A DNA stretch of 64,000 bases from Salinicoccus sp. YB14-2 (GTDB taxonomy: Bacteria; Bacillota; Bacilli; Staphylococcales; Salinicoccaceae). The DNA is taken from positions 373,527 to 437,526 of the forward strand of contig NZ_LFKO01000001.1 in NCBI RefSeq assembly GCF_001265075.1. Direction: 5' to 3'. Each line of letters starts with the position of its first letter. Position 1 is the stretch's first letter. The notes under the pieces were generated by a model. That model worked only from the letters and a program-made list of their open reading frames with translations. It did no database searches and was not told the DNA's origin. The translations under genes were made by a program, and so were the position numbers. Below are positions 1-8,426 of this stretch, in pieces.

Positions 1-563
1 AGAGAGTATCTGACGGCTGGGAAAAGATTTCCGGTGTATTTACTGCGGAGGAGGGTGCATCTCTTTCGAGAGTATATTTCGGAGGTATCAATAAAGCAGA
101 TCTGGACGGCAGAATCGACAATGTAACGATTATTGATTTGACGAAAGTATACGGTGAAGGTGAAGAACCAAGTAAATCTGAAATGGACAGACATGTCTAT
201 CATAATCTATCTGCAGGCAATGGACTCGTAATTAAAATGCCACAAACATCGATTCCGTATAACTTTGAAAACCTGCATGTACTCTTCGAGAAAGATTCCG
301 AATCAGTAGGCTATCCTGCATCACTCACCAAAATCCTGACTGCCATGGTATTTTTAGATAATATCTCTGACCTGGATCGGAAACTTACAATTAGGCAAAG
401 TGATATAAAAGGCGGTTCCGGCACGAAATTCAAAGCTGGAGACATCATACTTTTAAGAGATGCACTCAATATGATGCTGGTAGAAAGCAGTAACAGCATT
501 GCTTCTGCATTTTCACGTTTGGCCGGAGAGCAATTGATTCTTCGGGATAGAAAAAATTGTTGA
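1..563 (+). pseudogene. Truncated D-Ala-D-Ala carboxypeptidase (S11) with lectin-like module, 5' end outside window
   Basis: The frame is open from the left edge (third base), so the gene starts upstream. The first ~60 visible residues resemble the jelly-roll carbohydrate-binding segment common in phage tail and surface proteins (a DLTKVYGEGEEPSKSEMD block). Then comes a penicillin-binding serine carboxypeptidase domain with the catalytic SxxK motif (SLTK) and the SxN motif (SSN). The frame ends soon after SxN with an unrelated tail (LILRDRKNC), and the KTG motif and roughly the last third of an S11 catalytic domain are absent. A terminator hairpin and the convergent neighbour follow directly, so no continuation exists. 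It looks like a 3'-truncated, non-functional remnant of a cell-wall-bound carboxypeptidase. The family call is good; loss of function is inferred. Confidence 0.7.
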
Positions 564-570
564 TTAGATG

Positions 571-614
571 AAAATATCCCCTGCTGCAGATAAATACGCA
601 ACAGAGGATATTTT
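571..614. terminator. Shared convergent terminator
   Basis: A 13-bp stem (AAAATATCCCCTG with CAGAGGATATTTT, one mismatch) around an 18-nt loop lies between the convergent carboxypeptidase remnant and the ATP-grasp operon, overlapping the stop codon of the latter. T-rich flanks on both sides make it plausibly bidirectional. Confidence 0.6.
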
Positions 615-1755
615 ATTTTGTAACTTTTGATTTTAAAGTCTTCATGATTCTTTTCAAATTTTTTAGTGGTTTCAATGATGTTCTTAAAATATTTGATGAT
701 CTACCTTTATTGTTTTGTGATGAAATGTTCTGCTCGTTATTGATACCAAGTATTTTATGTTGAACATATTTATAATAATTACTTCTTAAATATGCTATTT
801 CACCTATTATAGACTTGAATGCAGGGCCGTCATTGACTTCGAATAAGTACAGTTTACCATCTTTGCCGATACCTATATCAATTCCCAGAGACATTATATG
901 TGTTCCTCTCAATTCCTCAACTTTATAAGGCAGAGTAACAGCTAATTCCTTGAGCTTTTCGTTTATCTCTTTCCATTTGTCACCGTAATTTGCTTTTAAA
1001 AATGGAATAGGATCCGCTATTCCGCCACCTTGATTGACGTTTGATATAACTTTTTGGCCAATACCTATTCTGATGTAATTTTTTGCACTTTCCCACTTGC
1101 CGTCTCTATTTTTTTCAACATGTATTCTGCAGTCGAAAGGATCGCCCTGAAGCGTCCTTGATACAATATATTTTTGTACCAGATACATCTGATTCTTTAT
1201 TTTCTCTCTGTATAAATTATAAAATTCCTCTTCACTTATGCGTTTTTCTAATGTATTATGGCCAATTATATATGCATCTACTGTTTTCTCTACAATGAAG
1301 ATTCTTTTGCCCTGAATACCATCAGACGGTTTTAACACAACCTTTGTATACTGTTCTAAATATTGTGATATGTCATTATAACTCAGCACTTTTCGAGTCG
1401 GCAATACTAAGTGAGAATACCCCGGGTCTTCTTTCAAATATTCCTGCAGTGCTTCTTTAGTTAAAACATTATTTCTGTTATCTGAAAGAAACGTCTTTTT
1501 TTTCAAGTAATCAGTCACGGGCTTATACTTCTTTTTAAAACAATATGGAGTAATATCTATAAATTCGGGTATCTCTCTTTCTTTGGTTACCCATTTATTA
1601 TTTATTAACATTTTTCCTGTCAAAGTTTCTTTTTCTATATTGACGTCTGGCGGCCGGACAAAAATTATATCTATATCATAAGCTTTGCTGATCAAAGCTG
1701 TAATTTTTATAAGTTTGGGTGGTCTTTTGTAAGTAGACATTACACCAACAAGCAT
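613..1755 (-). CDS. YheC/YheD-like ATP-grasp protein
   Basis: Predicted ATP-dependent carboxylate-amine ligase of the YheC/D (spore-coat-associated) ATP-grasp family, about 380 aa. The N-terminal ~100 residues match the YheC/D pre-domain (LVGVMS start, FVRPPDV). A nucleotide-binding lysine lies in VVLKPSDGIQGKRI; QGGGIADP and a metal-binding FEVND motif near residue 315 complete the ATP-grasp. A TTG eight codons upstream is open, but the ATG chosen has GAGGAG 11 nt before it. It is the last gene of the surface-polymer cluster, 38 nt after the preceding ATP-grasp gene. Non-spore-formers also carry such proteins, so a coat role is not implied; the context points to amino-acid ligation on a cell-surface polymer. 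Substrate unknown. Confidence 0.75.
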   Translation of the reverse strand: MLVGVMSTYKRPPKLIKITALISKAYDIDIIFVRPPDVNIEKETLTGKMLINNKWVTKEREIPEFIDITPYCFKKKYKPVTDYLKKKTFLSDNRNNVLTKEALQEYLKEDPGYSHLVLPTRKVLSYNDISQYLEQYTKVVLKPSDGIQGKRIFIVEKTVDAYIIGHNTLEKRISEEEFYNLYREKIKNQMYLVQKYIVSRTLQGDPFDCRIHVEKNRDGKWESAKNYIRIGIGQKVISNVNQGGGIADPIPFLKANYGDKWKEINEKLKELAVTLPYKVEELRGTHIMSLGIDIGIGKDGKLYLFEVNDGPAFKSIIGEIAYLRSNYYKYVQHKILGINNEQNISSQNNKGRSSNILRTSLKPLKNLKRIMKTLKSKVTK

Positions 1756-1793
1756 TTTTAAATTATCTCCTCTATACAAACTTAGAAAACTTT

Positions 1794-3260
1794 CTACTTT
1801 TTATTACTGAGTAATATTTGAAATCCGAGCTTGAAAGTCTTACTGTTCACAGAAATTTTTGTTTCTTCCAATGATTCAACTTTGGATTTCTTAGATCCTC
1901 TATTACAGATCTTCTTGAAGTTTTCCAGTACAATTTCATCTGGACCGGACACAATCACTTCCAGAGTGTTCCTTCCAACCTTTCTCACATAACCGTGCAA
2001 GTTCCGTTTTAGTGCCTGTCTTCTGATAAATGACATATAACCTACTCTCAGCACTTTGCCTTTGACTACAAATCTTCTAGCTTGCATCTGAGTGTTAACA
2101 GGAGCTTGTGCTATCATCACTTCTTCAGCTGCACTTGTTCGGAGCGGTTCGAGTACACTCGGATAATCAAAATACCATGTGGATCTTTCTGCGTCAGCTG
2201 TTTCAGGGAAATAGTAATCGACTATGGCGCCTGAAACATCTCTTGCTTTTCCATTCCAGGGGAACATATGAAATGCGATTTCTGCAGTGCCGTTCACTTC
2301 GAGTATATTTCCTTTTTTGTCATCTTCCGGGTTGACAATGACATCGATTCCGGCTTGAGGTATTGAAGGCAGTGCATTTACACCATCAATTGCAATCTGC
2401 TTTACTTCATCAGTCAATTCGTCAGTAAAATCAAGAGGGTCACCGCCAGCAGAAAGATTGCTGACTTTTCTCATACTGATTGTTTCACCTTCTCCTGGAA
2501 CACTGTCCGGTGTTAAACCAAGCTCTTTAAGTGTCAATTCAATTTCATAATCCACTTTTATAGGTTTTGACTTTAAATAAGGATTCTCGAGTCTTTCTTC
2601 ATTTTTCAATTCTATCAGCTCAGAAATGGAGTGTTTGCCGTCACCCTGCACATTCGCAGGGACTCTGTTAGTTGCTCCTATCACTTTATCACCAACGACA
2701 TATATACGATATTCATCTCCAAAAAAATGTTTCTCTATAAGGATCTCTTTATAGCTGTATCGTTTTTTAAAATCCACAATTGCATTTCCGAGCGCTTCGC
2801 GGTCTTTTATATTAGTATAGACTCCTCTGCCCATAGTGCCGTTGGCAGGTTTAATCACTACAGGAAAACCGATTTTTTCTGAATAATCATAAATATTCTT
2901 ATCGTTTATTTTAAACTGCTCTCCTCCTGTGACAGGAATACCTTTATCACTGATAATCTTTTGTGTTTCTTTTTTATCCTGACAGATTCTATATGCTTCA
3001 TTAGAAACTTTATCGCCACGGGAGCAGAAGAAGTGATGTGTCGTTGTATCTGAGCTGAGAGAAAAATGTTTTCCAAGCGTCATATTACCTGATTTCATAG
3101 CAAGGTTTAAATGACTGACCGATTCTTTATACCACGTCAGCTTGAGTCCTCTTCTCCATCCTTCAAGAGCTATGAGATAAGAATCCAGTTTAAATCCTTC
3201 TATACCTTCAACAACCTCTTTTGGAAGTTTAGGAAGCAATTCAACGTTTATATTACTCAT
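1794..3260 (-). CDS. ATP-grasp/acylphosphatase-like protein, paralog 1 of 6
   Basis: Predicted ATP-grasp ligase. Order: an N-terminal module with the family signature ALEGWRRGL (about 31-39) and FSLSS; a cyanophycin-synthetase-like ATP-grasp (about 95-335) with the lysine loop VVIKPANGTMGRGV, RVPANVQGDGKHSI and the metal-binding EVN; a linker ending DYYFPET; and an acylphosphatase-like domain (about 390-450). In that domain the usual catalytic Arg is Met (VLRVGYMSF) and the Asn is Lys (GYVRK), so acylphosphatase activity is unlikely. Unlike four of its paralogs it has no C-terminal coiled coil. The start has AAGGAGA 8 nt upstream. A terminator-like hairpin and a possible promoter precede it, so it and the YheC/D gene may form a separate transcript. 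The amino-acid substrate cannot be read from sequence. Confidence 0.8.
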   Translation of the reverse strand: MSNINVELLPKLPKEVVEGIEGFKLDSYLIALEGWRRGLKLTWYKESVSHLNLAMKSGNMTLGKHFSLSSDTTTHHFFCSRGDKVSNEAYRICQDKKETQKIISDKGIPVTGGEQFKINDKNIYDYSEKIGFPVVIKPANGTMGRGVYTNIKDREALGNAIVDFKKRYSYKEILIEKHFFGDEYRIYVVGDKVIGATNRVPANVQGDGKHSISELIELKNEERLENPYLKSKPIKVDYEIELTLKELGLTPDSVPGEGETISMRKVSNLSAGGDPLDFTDELTDEVKQIAIDGVNALPSIPQAGIDVIVNPEDDKKGNILEVNGTAEIAFHMFPWNGKARDVSGAIVDYYFPETADAERSTWYFDYPSVLEPLRTSAAEEVMIAQAPVNTQMQARRFVVKGKVLRVGYMSFIRRQALKRNLHGYVRKVGRNTLEVIVSGPDEIVLENFKKICNRGSKKSKVESLEETKISVNSKTFKLGFQILLSNKK

Positions 3261-3327
3261 AATTATTCTCCTTGGAACATTATAAAATTGACTGAAATGA
3301 TTAAATGTTCTCTACTTTATTGTACTC

Positions 3328-3357
3328 AGTATACACTCTGCCAACATATAAAATCAA
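3328..3357 (-). promoter_or_regulatory. Candidate sigma-A promoter for the last two ATP-grasp genes
   Basis: On the minus strand TTGATT (3352-3357) is followed after 18 nt by TATACT (3328-3333), leaving a leader of about 60 nt before the ATG at 3260. It lies downstream of a terminator-like hairpin, which would make an independent transcript useful. Confidence 0.45.
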
Positions 3358-3420
3358 TTTAATACATGACTTTCACATTTATTTTATTCATATTTTTTAC
3401 AGTTCATACATACTGTAGAA

Positions 3421-3488
3421 ATAAAAATCGTCTGTTGAATAATCTGACTACCAAGTTAAATGGTTACAGACATACAGATACAGACGAC
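3421..3488 (-). terminator. Terminator-like hairpin inside the ATP-grasp array
   Basis: On the minus strand GTCGTCTGT pairs with ACAGACGAT (9 bp with one wobble) across a loop of about 44 nt that can itself fold, and is followed by TTTTTATTT. It begins 16 nt after the stop of the preceding gene. The long loop lowers confidence. Confidence 0.5.
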
Positions 3489-3504
3489 TTATACAGGCTT
3501 AGTT

Positions 3505-5133
3505 TTATTTATTTTTATTAACTTTTGACATTAATTTTCTTAATGGTGCCGTCGCCTGCCAGGATTTACTGTTCTTCATATTTTGCAGTTCTTTTGACAG
3601 CATTTGATTCTTATTCTCTTCTGCTTTTATTTTTTTGAAATCAGCTTTAGATGTTTTTTCCTTAGTCGGAGTTGCTCTGCTGTAAGCTGCTGAAGTTTTA
3701 ATGACAGGTATTTCCCCTATTCTTTTGAAATAGTAAGGATATAATCCGATTAGCTCATTATCATTGCTAATTTTCAAATGGGTGCTGGAAGTGATGCGTT
3801 GTTTCAATGCGCTCATAAAATCATTAACTTTTACATTTCTGCCTGCTATTCTGACAACGAACTCCTCATTGCCGATTTTTAATACTTCTCCACCCAGCCT
3901 CTGTGTGACTGCTCTTTGATGGATCCAGGTCATCAATCTGTCCGAACCCCCTGTAATATTCAACTCTACAGCTTTCAGACGACCCTTCGGCAATGGTGGA
4001 ACTGTTACAGATTTCACTGCACCACTTTTTAATATATCGATGATGCCATCGAAGTCATATACAAAATGCTCATTTTTCTCAAGACTTTTATTTATCGTTT
4101 CTGGGAAATAATGATCAATAATAAATTTGTGTACATCTCTCGGTTTCCCTTCCATCGGGTACAGGTGACCGGCGATGTTGGGATTAGCATTCAATTCCAG
4201 AACAAAACCTTCATTCCGTTCGTGATCTATCATCAAATCAAGACCACTCATGAACATCCCGGGGACAGCTTTGACCGCATCGATTGCAGTCTGCTTCATC
4301 TTATCTGAAAGTTCTTCTGTTATATCAATTTTTTCTCCGGCATCGGAAGATAGTGTCTTTTCAGCTAATAAAATTCTCTGACCTTCCTCAGGTACGGTGT
4401 CGATTGAATAACCTTGACTGTCCAAATATGCCAAAACCGTTTCATTGATGACAATTTCATGCTTTTTAGCATATGGATTGTTTTTTCTGACACGCTTCTT
4501 TTCATCTACAAGTTCACTGATTGTACTGACCCCGTCACCATATACATTAAGCGGGATACGCTTATAAGCCGCAGCAACTTTATCGTCAATCACATAAACT
4601 CTGGTGTCATCACCTTTAATATATTGCTCTATAATTATATCAGTATAACCCAGATTATCCTTCAAATGATTAAGGGCATCTCTCAGCTCATTTTCATTGG
4701 TCAAGTTCGTCAGAACTCCTTTACCCAACCTGCCGTCTGTCGGCTTTGCAACAACCGGATAACCCAACCCAGCTGCATATTGAAGTGAGTCATCAACACC
4801 ATTACTGATATCCACCGATTTACCCTGCGGAACAGATACACCCGCAGCACTTAAATGCTGTTTGGTCAGAGCTTTGTCATTCACTATCTTCCGGGCTTCC
4901 GATTCAACTTTTCCGCCAAGTGAATATTGAAACTTATAAGATTTACCTTCATGTTCCAACAGGTAGAATATCCTCATTCTATTTTTAACCGGAACAGTAT
5001 AAAATTGGAGGCTGATACCTCTCCTCCATGCCTCCAAAGCGACATTATAGGTAATCAGGGAAGGACCGACAGCCCTTTTTGGAAGCATAGAGTTATGCTC
5101 AGTGTAATCATTTAAAGTGCCTTCTTTTACCAT
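3505..5133 (-). CDS. ATP-grasp/acylphosphatase-like protein, paralog 2 of 6
   Basis: Same architecture as its neighbours but the most divergent N-terminus: ALEAWRRGI replaces ALEGWRRGL. The ATP-grasp has VVAKPTDGRLGKGV (nucleotide lysine), RIPLNVYGDGVSTI and the metal-binding ELNANPN. The acylphosphatase-like region (about 390-445) has lost the GxVQ and Arg/Asn signatures, so only the fold is likely kept. A long charged, partly coiled-coil C-terminus ends in the tail motif SKSWQATAPLRKL, shared by several proteins of the cluster. The ATG chosen has AGGAGG 6 nt upstream; an upstream TTG would overlap that site. The next gene in the transcript lies 35 nt away. Predicted cytoplasmic ligase acting on a surface-polymer precursor; substrate unknown. 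Confidence 0.8.
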   Translation of the reverse strand: MVKEGTLNDYTEHNSMLPKRAVGPSLITYNVALEAWRRGISLQFYTVPVKNRMRIFYLLEHEGKSYKFQYSLGGKVESEARKIVNDKALTKQHLSAAGVSVPQGKSVDISNGVDDSLQYAAGLGYPVVAKPTDGRLGKGVLTNLTNENELRDALNHLKDNLGYTDIIIEQYIKGDDTRVYVIDDKVAAAYKRIPLNVYGDGVSTISELVDEKKRVRKNNPYAKKHEIVINETVLAYLDSQGYSIDTVPEEGQRILLAEKTLSSDAGEKIDITEELSDKMKQTAIDAVKAVPGMFMSGLDLMIDHERNEGFVLELNANPNIAGHLYPMEGKPRDVHKFIIDHYFPETINKSLEKNEHFVYDFDGIIDILKSGAVKSVTVPPLPKGRLKAVELNITGGSDRLMTWIHQRAVTQRLGGEVLKIGNEEFVVRIAGRNVKVNDFMSALKQRITSSTHLKISNDNELIGLYPYYFKRIGEIPVIKTSAAYSRATPTKEKTSKADFKKIKAEENKNQMLSKELQNMKNSKSWQATAPLRKLMSKVNKNK

Positions 5134-5168
5134 CTTTATCCTCCTATTTAACAACAGATGAAATCACT

Positions 5169-6770
5169 CTACTTTTTAAATTTGGACCTGAATGTTCTCA
5201 AAGGCTGAGTGATCTTTTGTGAGCGGCTGTTCTTAATACTCTCCAGCTCATCTTCCAACTGCTTTTTTTCTTCTTTGACTTTATTCACCTGATTTTTGTA
5301 TTTTTTTAGCTCAGACTTTAAATTTTCCATCTCTTCTGCTTTAACGTTTTTTTTCTGGATTATATGGAAGCCGACTTTTAAGTTTCTCGACGAAAATTTC
5401 TCTGTTATCGACTGAATTTTAAATCTTTTTTTAAGTTGATTGTTCAGTATATCTTTAAACTGCCTGACTCTTTTTGGAGTGCCTGATACAACAATCGAAG
5501 TGTTTCCACTCTCTAAAGTCTTGATATAACCATTTAATTTAAGTAAAATAGCATGTTTTCTGACATTCCGGTCAAACAGGCGGGTTCTGTCCACTCCGCT
5601 TAGCAGAAAGCGCTTAGATATAATTTTCCCACGGTTGACGTCGGGTACGGTCACTTCTTTCGCATTACCTGACCAAAGAGTTTCATAGATGAAACGCAGA
5701 TCAAAATAATATTTATTTCTCTTTGCATTATCGATTGTCTCAGGGAAATAATAATCAATTATCGCTTTAGGAATATCTCTTGCCTTACCTTCCATAGGGA
5801 AAAGATGGTTACTGATCTGAGGTCTTGAGTTGATTTCGTTGATAAAGCCTATCTTTTCTTCCTCATTTATCAGCATATCAACATTACAGTGAGGCAGTCC
5901 CGGTATAGCAGCTACTGCATCAACAGCAATCTGTTTCAGATTATCAGACATATCATCAGTTACATCAACCGGATCTCTTTCTTTGAAATAAGTTCCATGA
6001 GCCCTGACGTATACCCTTTTCCCTTCAGCAGGAATGCTTGTCAGAGAATAATTGTTGGACTTCAGAAAATCTTTTAAATCCTGATTTATTTTTATACTTC
6101 TGTTTTTGATGAATGGATTATTTTTCCTTTTTAAATTCTTCAATTTTATCAGTTCTGATATCGTACTTTTACCGTCACCGATTACATTGGCTGTAATTCT
6201 TTTGTAAGCACCTGCCACATAACCATCAATGACGTAAACCCGGTAATCAATACCCACTATGAACCTCTCAATTATCAGGTTTTTATAATTCAAATTTTCT
6301 CTCACATGCTTTACTGCATTTTCAAGTTCTTCTACGGTCTTGATGTCTGTAATGACCCCTTCGCCACTTTTTCCATCAGTCGGTTTTACTACAAGAGGAA
6401 AACCAAGTTTTTTTCCGTACTCAACGATTTCATGGTCATCTACTGTGTCGTTGAAGCTTTCTCCTTCCGGGATGGGTACATTGTTCTTTTTCAAATAATA
6501 ATAGGTTAATGGTTTTTCTTCACAGATTCTTATTGCATCACGAGTGACTGCATCCCCTCTGGCGACAGAAAACACATGTTCTTTCTTTCCATCACTGAGT
6601 GAGTACTTTAATGAAGGTGATATATTGTAACCCGGTGCTTTTATAAACTTAAGTGTCAGACCTCTTCTCCAGCCTTCACTTGCCATAGCATAAATATCTG
6701 TACGGTATGCACTGATGCCAGGCGGCCTGTTATTCAGATGGGGCAGCCAGTTTTCATCAAAATTTCCCAT
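5169..6770 (-). CDS. ATP-grasp/acylphosphatase-like protein, paralog 3 of 6
   Basis: Starts MGNFDENWLPHLNN with AAAGGAG correctly placed; an ATG 13 codons upstream lacks one. The N-terminal module has SEGWRRGL; the ATP-grasp has VVKPTDGKSGEGV, RITANVIGDGKSTI and the metal-binding EINSRPQ; FPMEGKARD and DYYFPET follow. The acylphosphatase-like region keeps the helix and GYIK block but neither the catalytic Arg nor Asn. Residues ~475-515 are a Lys/Glu-rich coiled coil, followed by the tail SRSQKITQPLRTF. It is the first gene after an internal terminator, so it may open its own transcript with the next gene. Ligase activity is predicted by family; the substrate is unknown. Confidence 0.8.
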   Translation of the reverse strand: MGNFDENWLPHLNNRPPGISAYRTDIYAMASEGWRRGLTLKFIKAPGYNISPSLKYSLSDGKKEHVFSVARGDAVTRDAIRICEEKPLTYYYLKKNNVPIPEGESFNDTVDDHEIVEYGKKLGFPLVVKPTDGKSGEGVITDIKTVEELENAVKHVRENLNYKNLIIERFIVGIDYRVYVIDGYVAGAYKRITANVIGDGKSTISELIKLKNLKRKNNPFIKNRSIKINQDLKDFLKSNNYSLTSIPAEGKRVYVRAHGTYFKERDPVDVTDDMSDNLKQIAVDAVAAIPGLPHCNVDMLINEEEKIGFINEINSRPQISNHLFPMEGKARDIPKAIIDYYFPETIDNAKRNKYYFDLRFIYETLWSGNAKEVTVPDVNRGKIISKRFLLSGVDRTRLFDRNVRKHAILLKLNGYIKTLESGNTSIVVSGTPKRVRQFKDILNNQLKKRFKIQSITEKFSSRNLKVGFHIIQKKNVKAEEMENLKSELKKYKNQVNKVKEEKKQLEDELESIKNSRSQKITQPLRTFRSKFKK

Positions 6771-6856
6771 AAATTTTCTCCTTTGATAAAATAACTTGAA
6801 ATAACTCATACCCTTTACGAGATATTTTAAATTATTTTACCTTTTTCTTATTAATA

Positions 6857-6892
6857 CAAATCAAACAAATTAAACAAATTAAACAAATTAAA
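6857..6892. repeat. Four tandem copies of a 9-bp AT-rich unit
   Basis: The unit CAAATTAAA occurs three times exactly (6866-6892), preceded by one imperfect copy (CAAATCAAA). It lies directly beside the internal terminator, in the short gap upstream of paralog 3. Slippage could change the spacing of any promoter here. Confidence 0.8.
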
Positions 6893-6921
6893 AAGTGATG
6901 AGTTTTAAACTCATTACTTTT
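6891..6921 (-). terminator. Internal terminator downstream of paralog 4
   Basis: A 15-bp stem (AAAAGTGATGAGTTT with AAACTCATTACTTTT, one mismatch) with almost no loop is followed on the minus strand by TTTTTAATTTG. It sits 56 nt after the stop of paralog 4. AT-rich, but the stem is long; also usable on the plus strand. Confidence 0.6.
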
Positions 6922-6976
6922 ATCTTTTATAAGTTTTAAATAATTATTCTTTAAAAAATTAAAAAGTCCACATGAG

Positions 6977-8404
6977 TTATTTAATTTCAAACCCTATTCT
7001 AATTCTGCTTTTCCATACAAATTCTCTGACATTTTTTACGCTTGCACGTTCCGGCCCTTTATAACAAAGATGTTTAAAATTATCTACCTTATACTTGTCC
7101 AGACCAGCGACGACCACTGCAACATCACCATTTTTCAAATTACGCGCATAGCCGTGGAGTCCTTCTCTGATTGCATTATTTTCAGCCCATATCCTATAAT
7201 CGACTTTTTGAACTTTGCCAGAAATGATATAGCGCTTGGCATAGAGCTCACCCACCGTCGCATCGGTAATCTCAATCTGTTTGATGGAGTTACTTCTTAA
7301 CTGCTTAAGGATGATTCTGTAATCGAAGTAAAGCATGTTACTTCTTATCTGATTCTTTGTTTCTGGAAAATAATAATCAATTATTTTTTCTGCTACATTC
7401 TGTGATTCACCGAACAATGGGAAAGTATGCAGAGCGGTACTTCCTGTAGAATTAATTTCAATAACAACCGCATCTTCATCGTTTACAATCATATCGACCC
7501 CTGCATGGTGCAGATCCGGAATGGCTTTTACAGCGGCAACAGCAACTTCTCTGACATCAGGCCTGATCGAGTCAGTGACATCAATTGAATCTCCACCTGC
7601 AGAAATATTGCTTTCACCTTTCAGATAAACTGTTTCGCCTTTATCCGGCACATGAGACAGCTGCAGATTCTGTTTCTTCAGATAATCTTTCATTCTGTCA
7701 TCAATTTTAATCAGTCTGGTCACTGTATGCGGATTTTCTTTTCTCGATGTATTTTTAGCAACAATGAGTTCTTTGATTGAACTTGTACCATCTCCGGTCA
7801 CATTGGCTGGAATACGTTTAGTTGCAGCTGCGATTTCATCACCTACCACATAAACACGGATGTCTTCTCCCTCGATATGCTGTTCTGCAATAAAATCGCT
7901 ATAGTCAAATGTTTCTTTAATATACTCCAGACTTTCCTTGAAAAATTCCTTCGTCTGGATGTTAGTTGTCACGCCTTTGCCAAGACTGCCGAAGGTTGGT
8001 TTCAATACGAAGGGGCTGTTTTTTTGAAATATTAATTCTGTCACTTCTTCTACAGACGTTTCGCTTGTGAAGCTAAACCCTTCAGGAACGGGTACACCTG
8101 CAATTTCCAGATATTTTTTTGCCAGTTCTTTATCAGTACCGATATCGACCGCTTCATTGGATATTTTATCTCCTCTTGTCCTGTAGAAGAAGTGTTTTTT
8201 GTCTTCTGACGAAAGTGAGAACAGTTTACCGACCGGATCAAAGCCGATCAATTTCATGTCCGTTTTAGCAGTACGGTGTTCATAGAAGGTCAGGGATAAC
8301 CCCCTGCGCCAGCCTTCAAGTGCTACCAAATAGGCATCTATATTGAATCTGCGTACACCTTTCAGCATTTCTTTGTCCAGCCAAAATGGATAAAAATCTG
8401 CCAT
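6977..8404 (-). CDS. ATP-grasp/acylphosphatase-like protein, paralog 4 of 6
   Basis: The shortest member (475 aa), ending right after the terminal VGFEI-like strand, without coiled coil or SWKxTxPLR tail. N-terminal ALEGWRRGL; ATP-grasp with VLKPTFGSLGKGV, RIPANVTGDGTSSI and the metal-binding EINST. Its acylphosphatase-like domain (about 385-445) is the best preserved of the six: SGKVQKVDYRIW keeps an Arg at the position of the catalytic Arg of acylphosphatases, and HGYARN keeps the catalytic Asn. It may therefore still hydrolyse or bind an acyl phosphate. RBS GGAGGG is 5 nt before the ATG, and the preceding gene ends 22 nt upstream. Substrate unknown. Confidence 0.82.
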   Translation of the reverse strand: MADFYPFWLDKEMLKGVRRFNIDAYLVALEGWRRGLSLTFYEHRTAKTDMKLIGFDPVGKLFSLSSEDKKHFFYRTRGDKISNEAVDIGTDKELAKKYLEIAGVPVPEGFSFTSETSVEEVTELIFQKNSPFVLKPTFGSLGKGVTTNIQTKEFFKESLEYIKETFDYSDFIAEQHIEGEDIRVYVVGDEIAAATKRIPANVTGDGTSSIKELIVAKNTSRKENPHTVTRLIKIDDRMKDYLKKQNLQLSHVPDKGETVYLKGESNISAGGDSIDVTDSIRPDVREVAVAAVKAIPDLHHAGVDMIVNDEDAVVIEINSTGSTALHTFPLFGESQNVAEKIIDYYFPETKNQIRSNMLYFDYRIILKQLRSNSIKQIEITDATVGELYAKRYIISGKVQKVDYRIWAENNAIREGLHGYARNLKNGDVAVVVAGLDKYKVDNFKHLCYKGPERASVKNVREFVWKSRIRIGFEIK

Positions 8405-8426
8405 TTAATCCCTCCGTAACTAAAGT

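Noticed and set aside
1-563. Prophage remnant at the left edge
   Set aside because: Only the carbohydrate-binding segment is phage-like; no other phage gene is present and the rest is a wall carboxypeptidase.
613-1755. Evidence for sporulation from YheC/D-like and Cse60-like proteins
   Set aside because: Both families also occur in non-spore-formers and no sporulation gene is present in the window.
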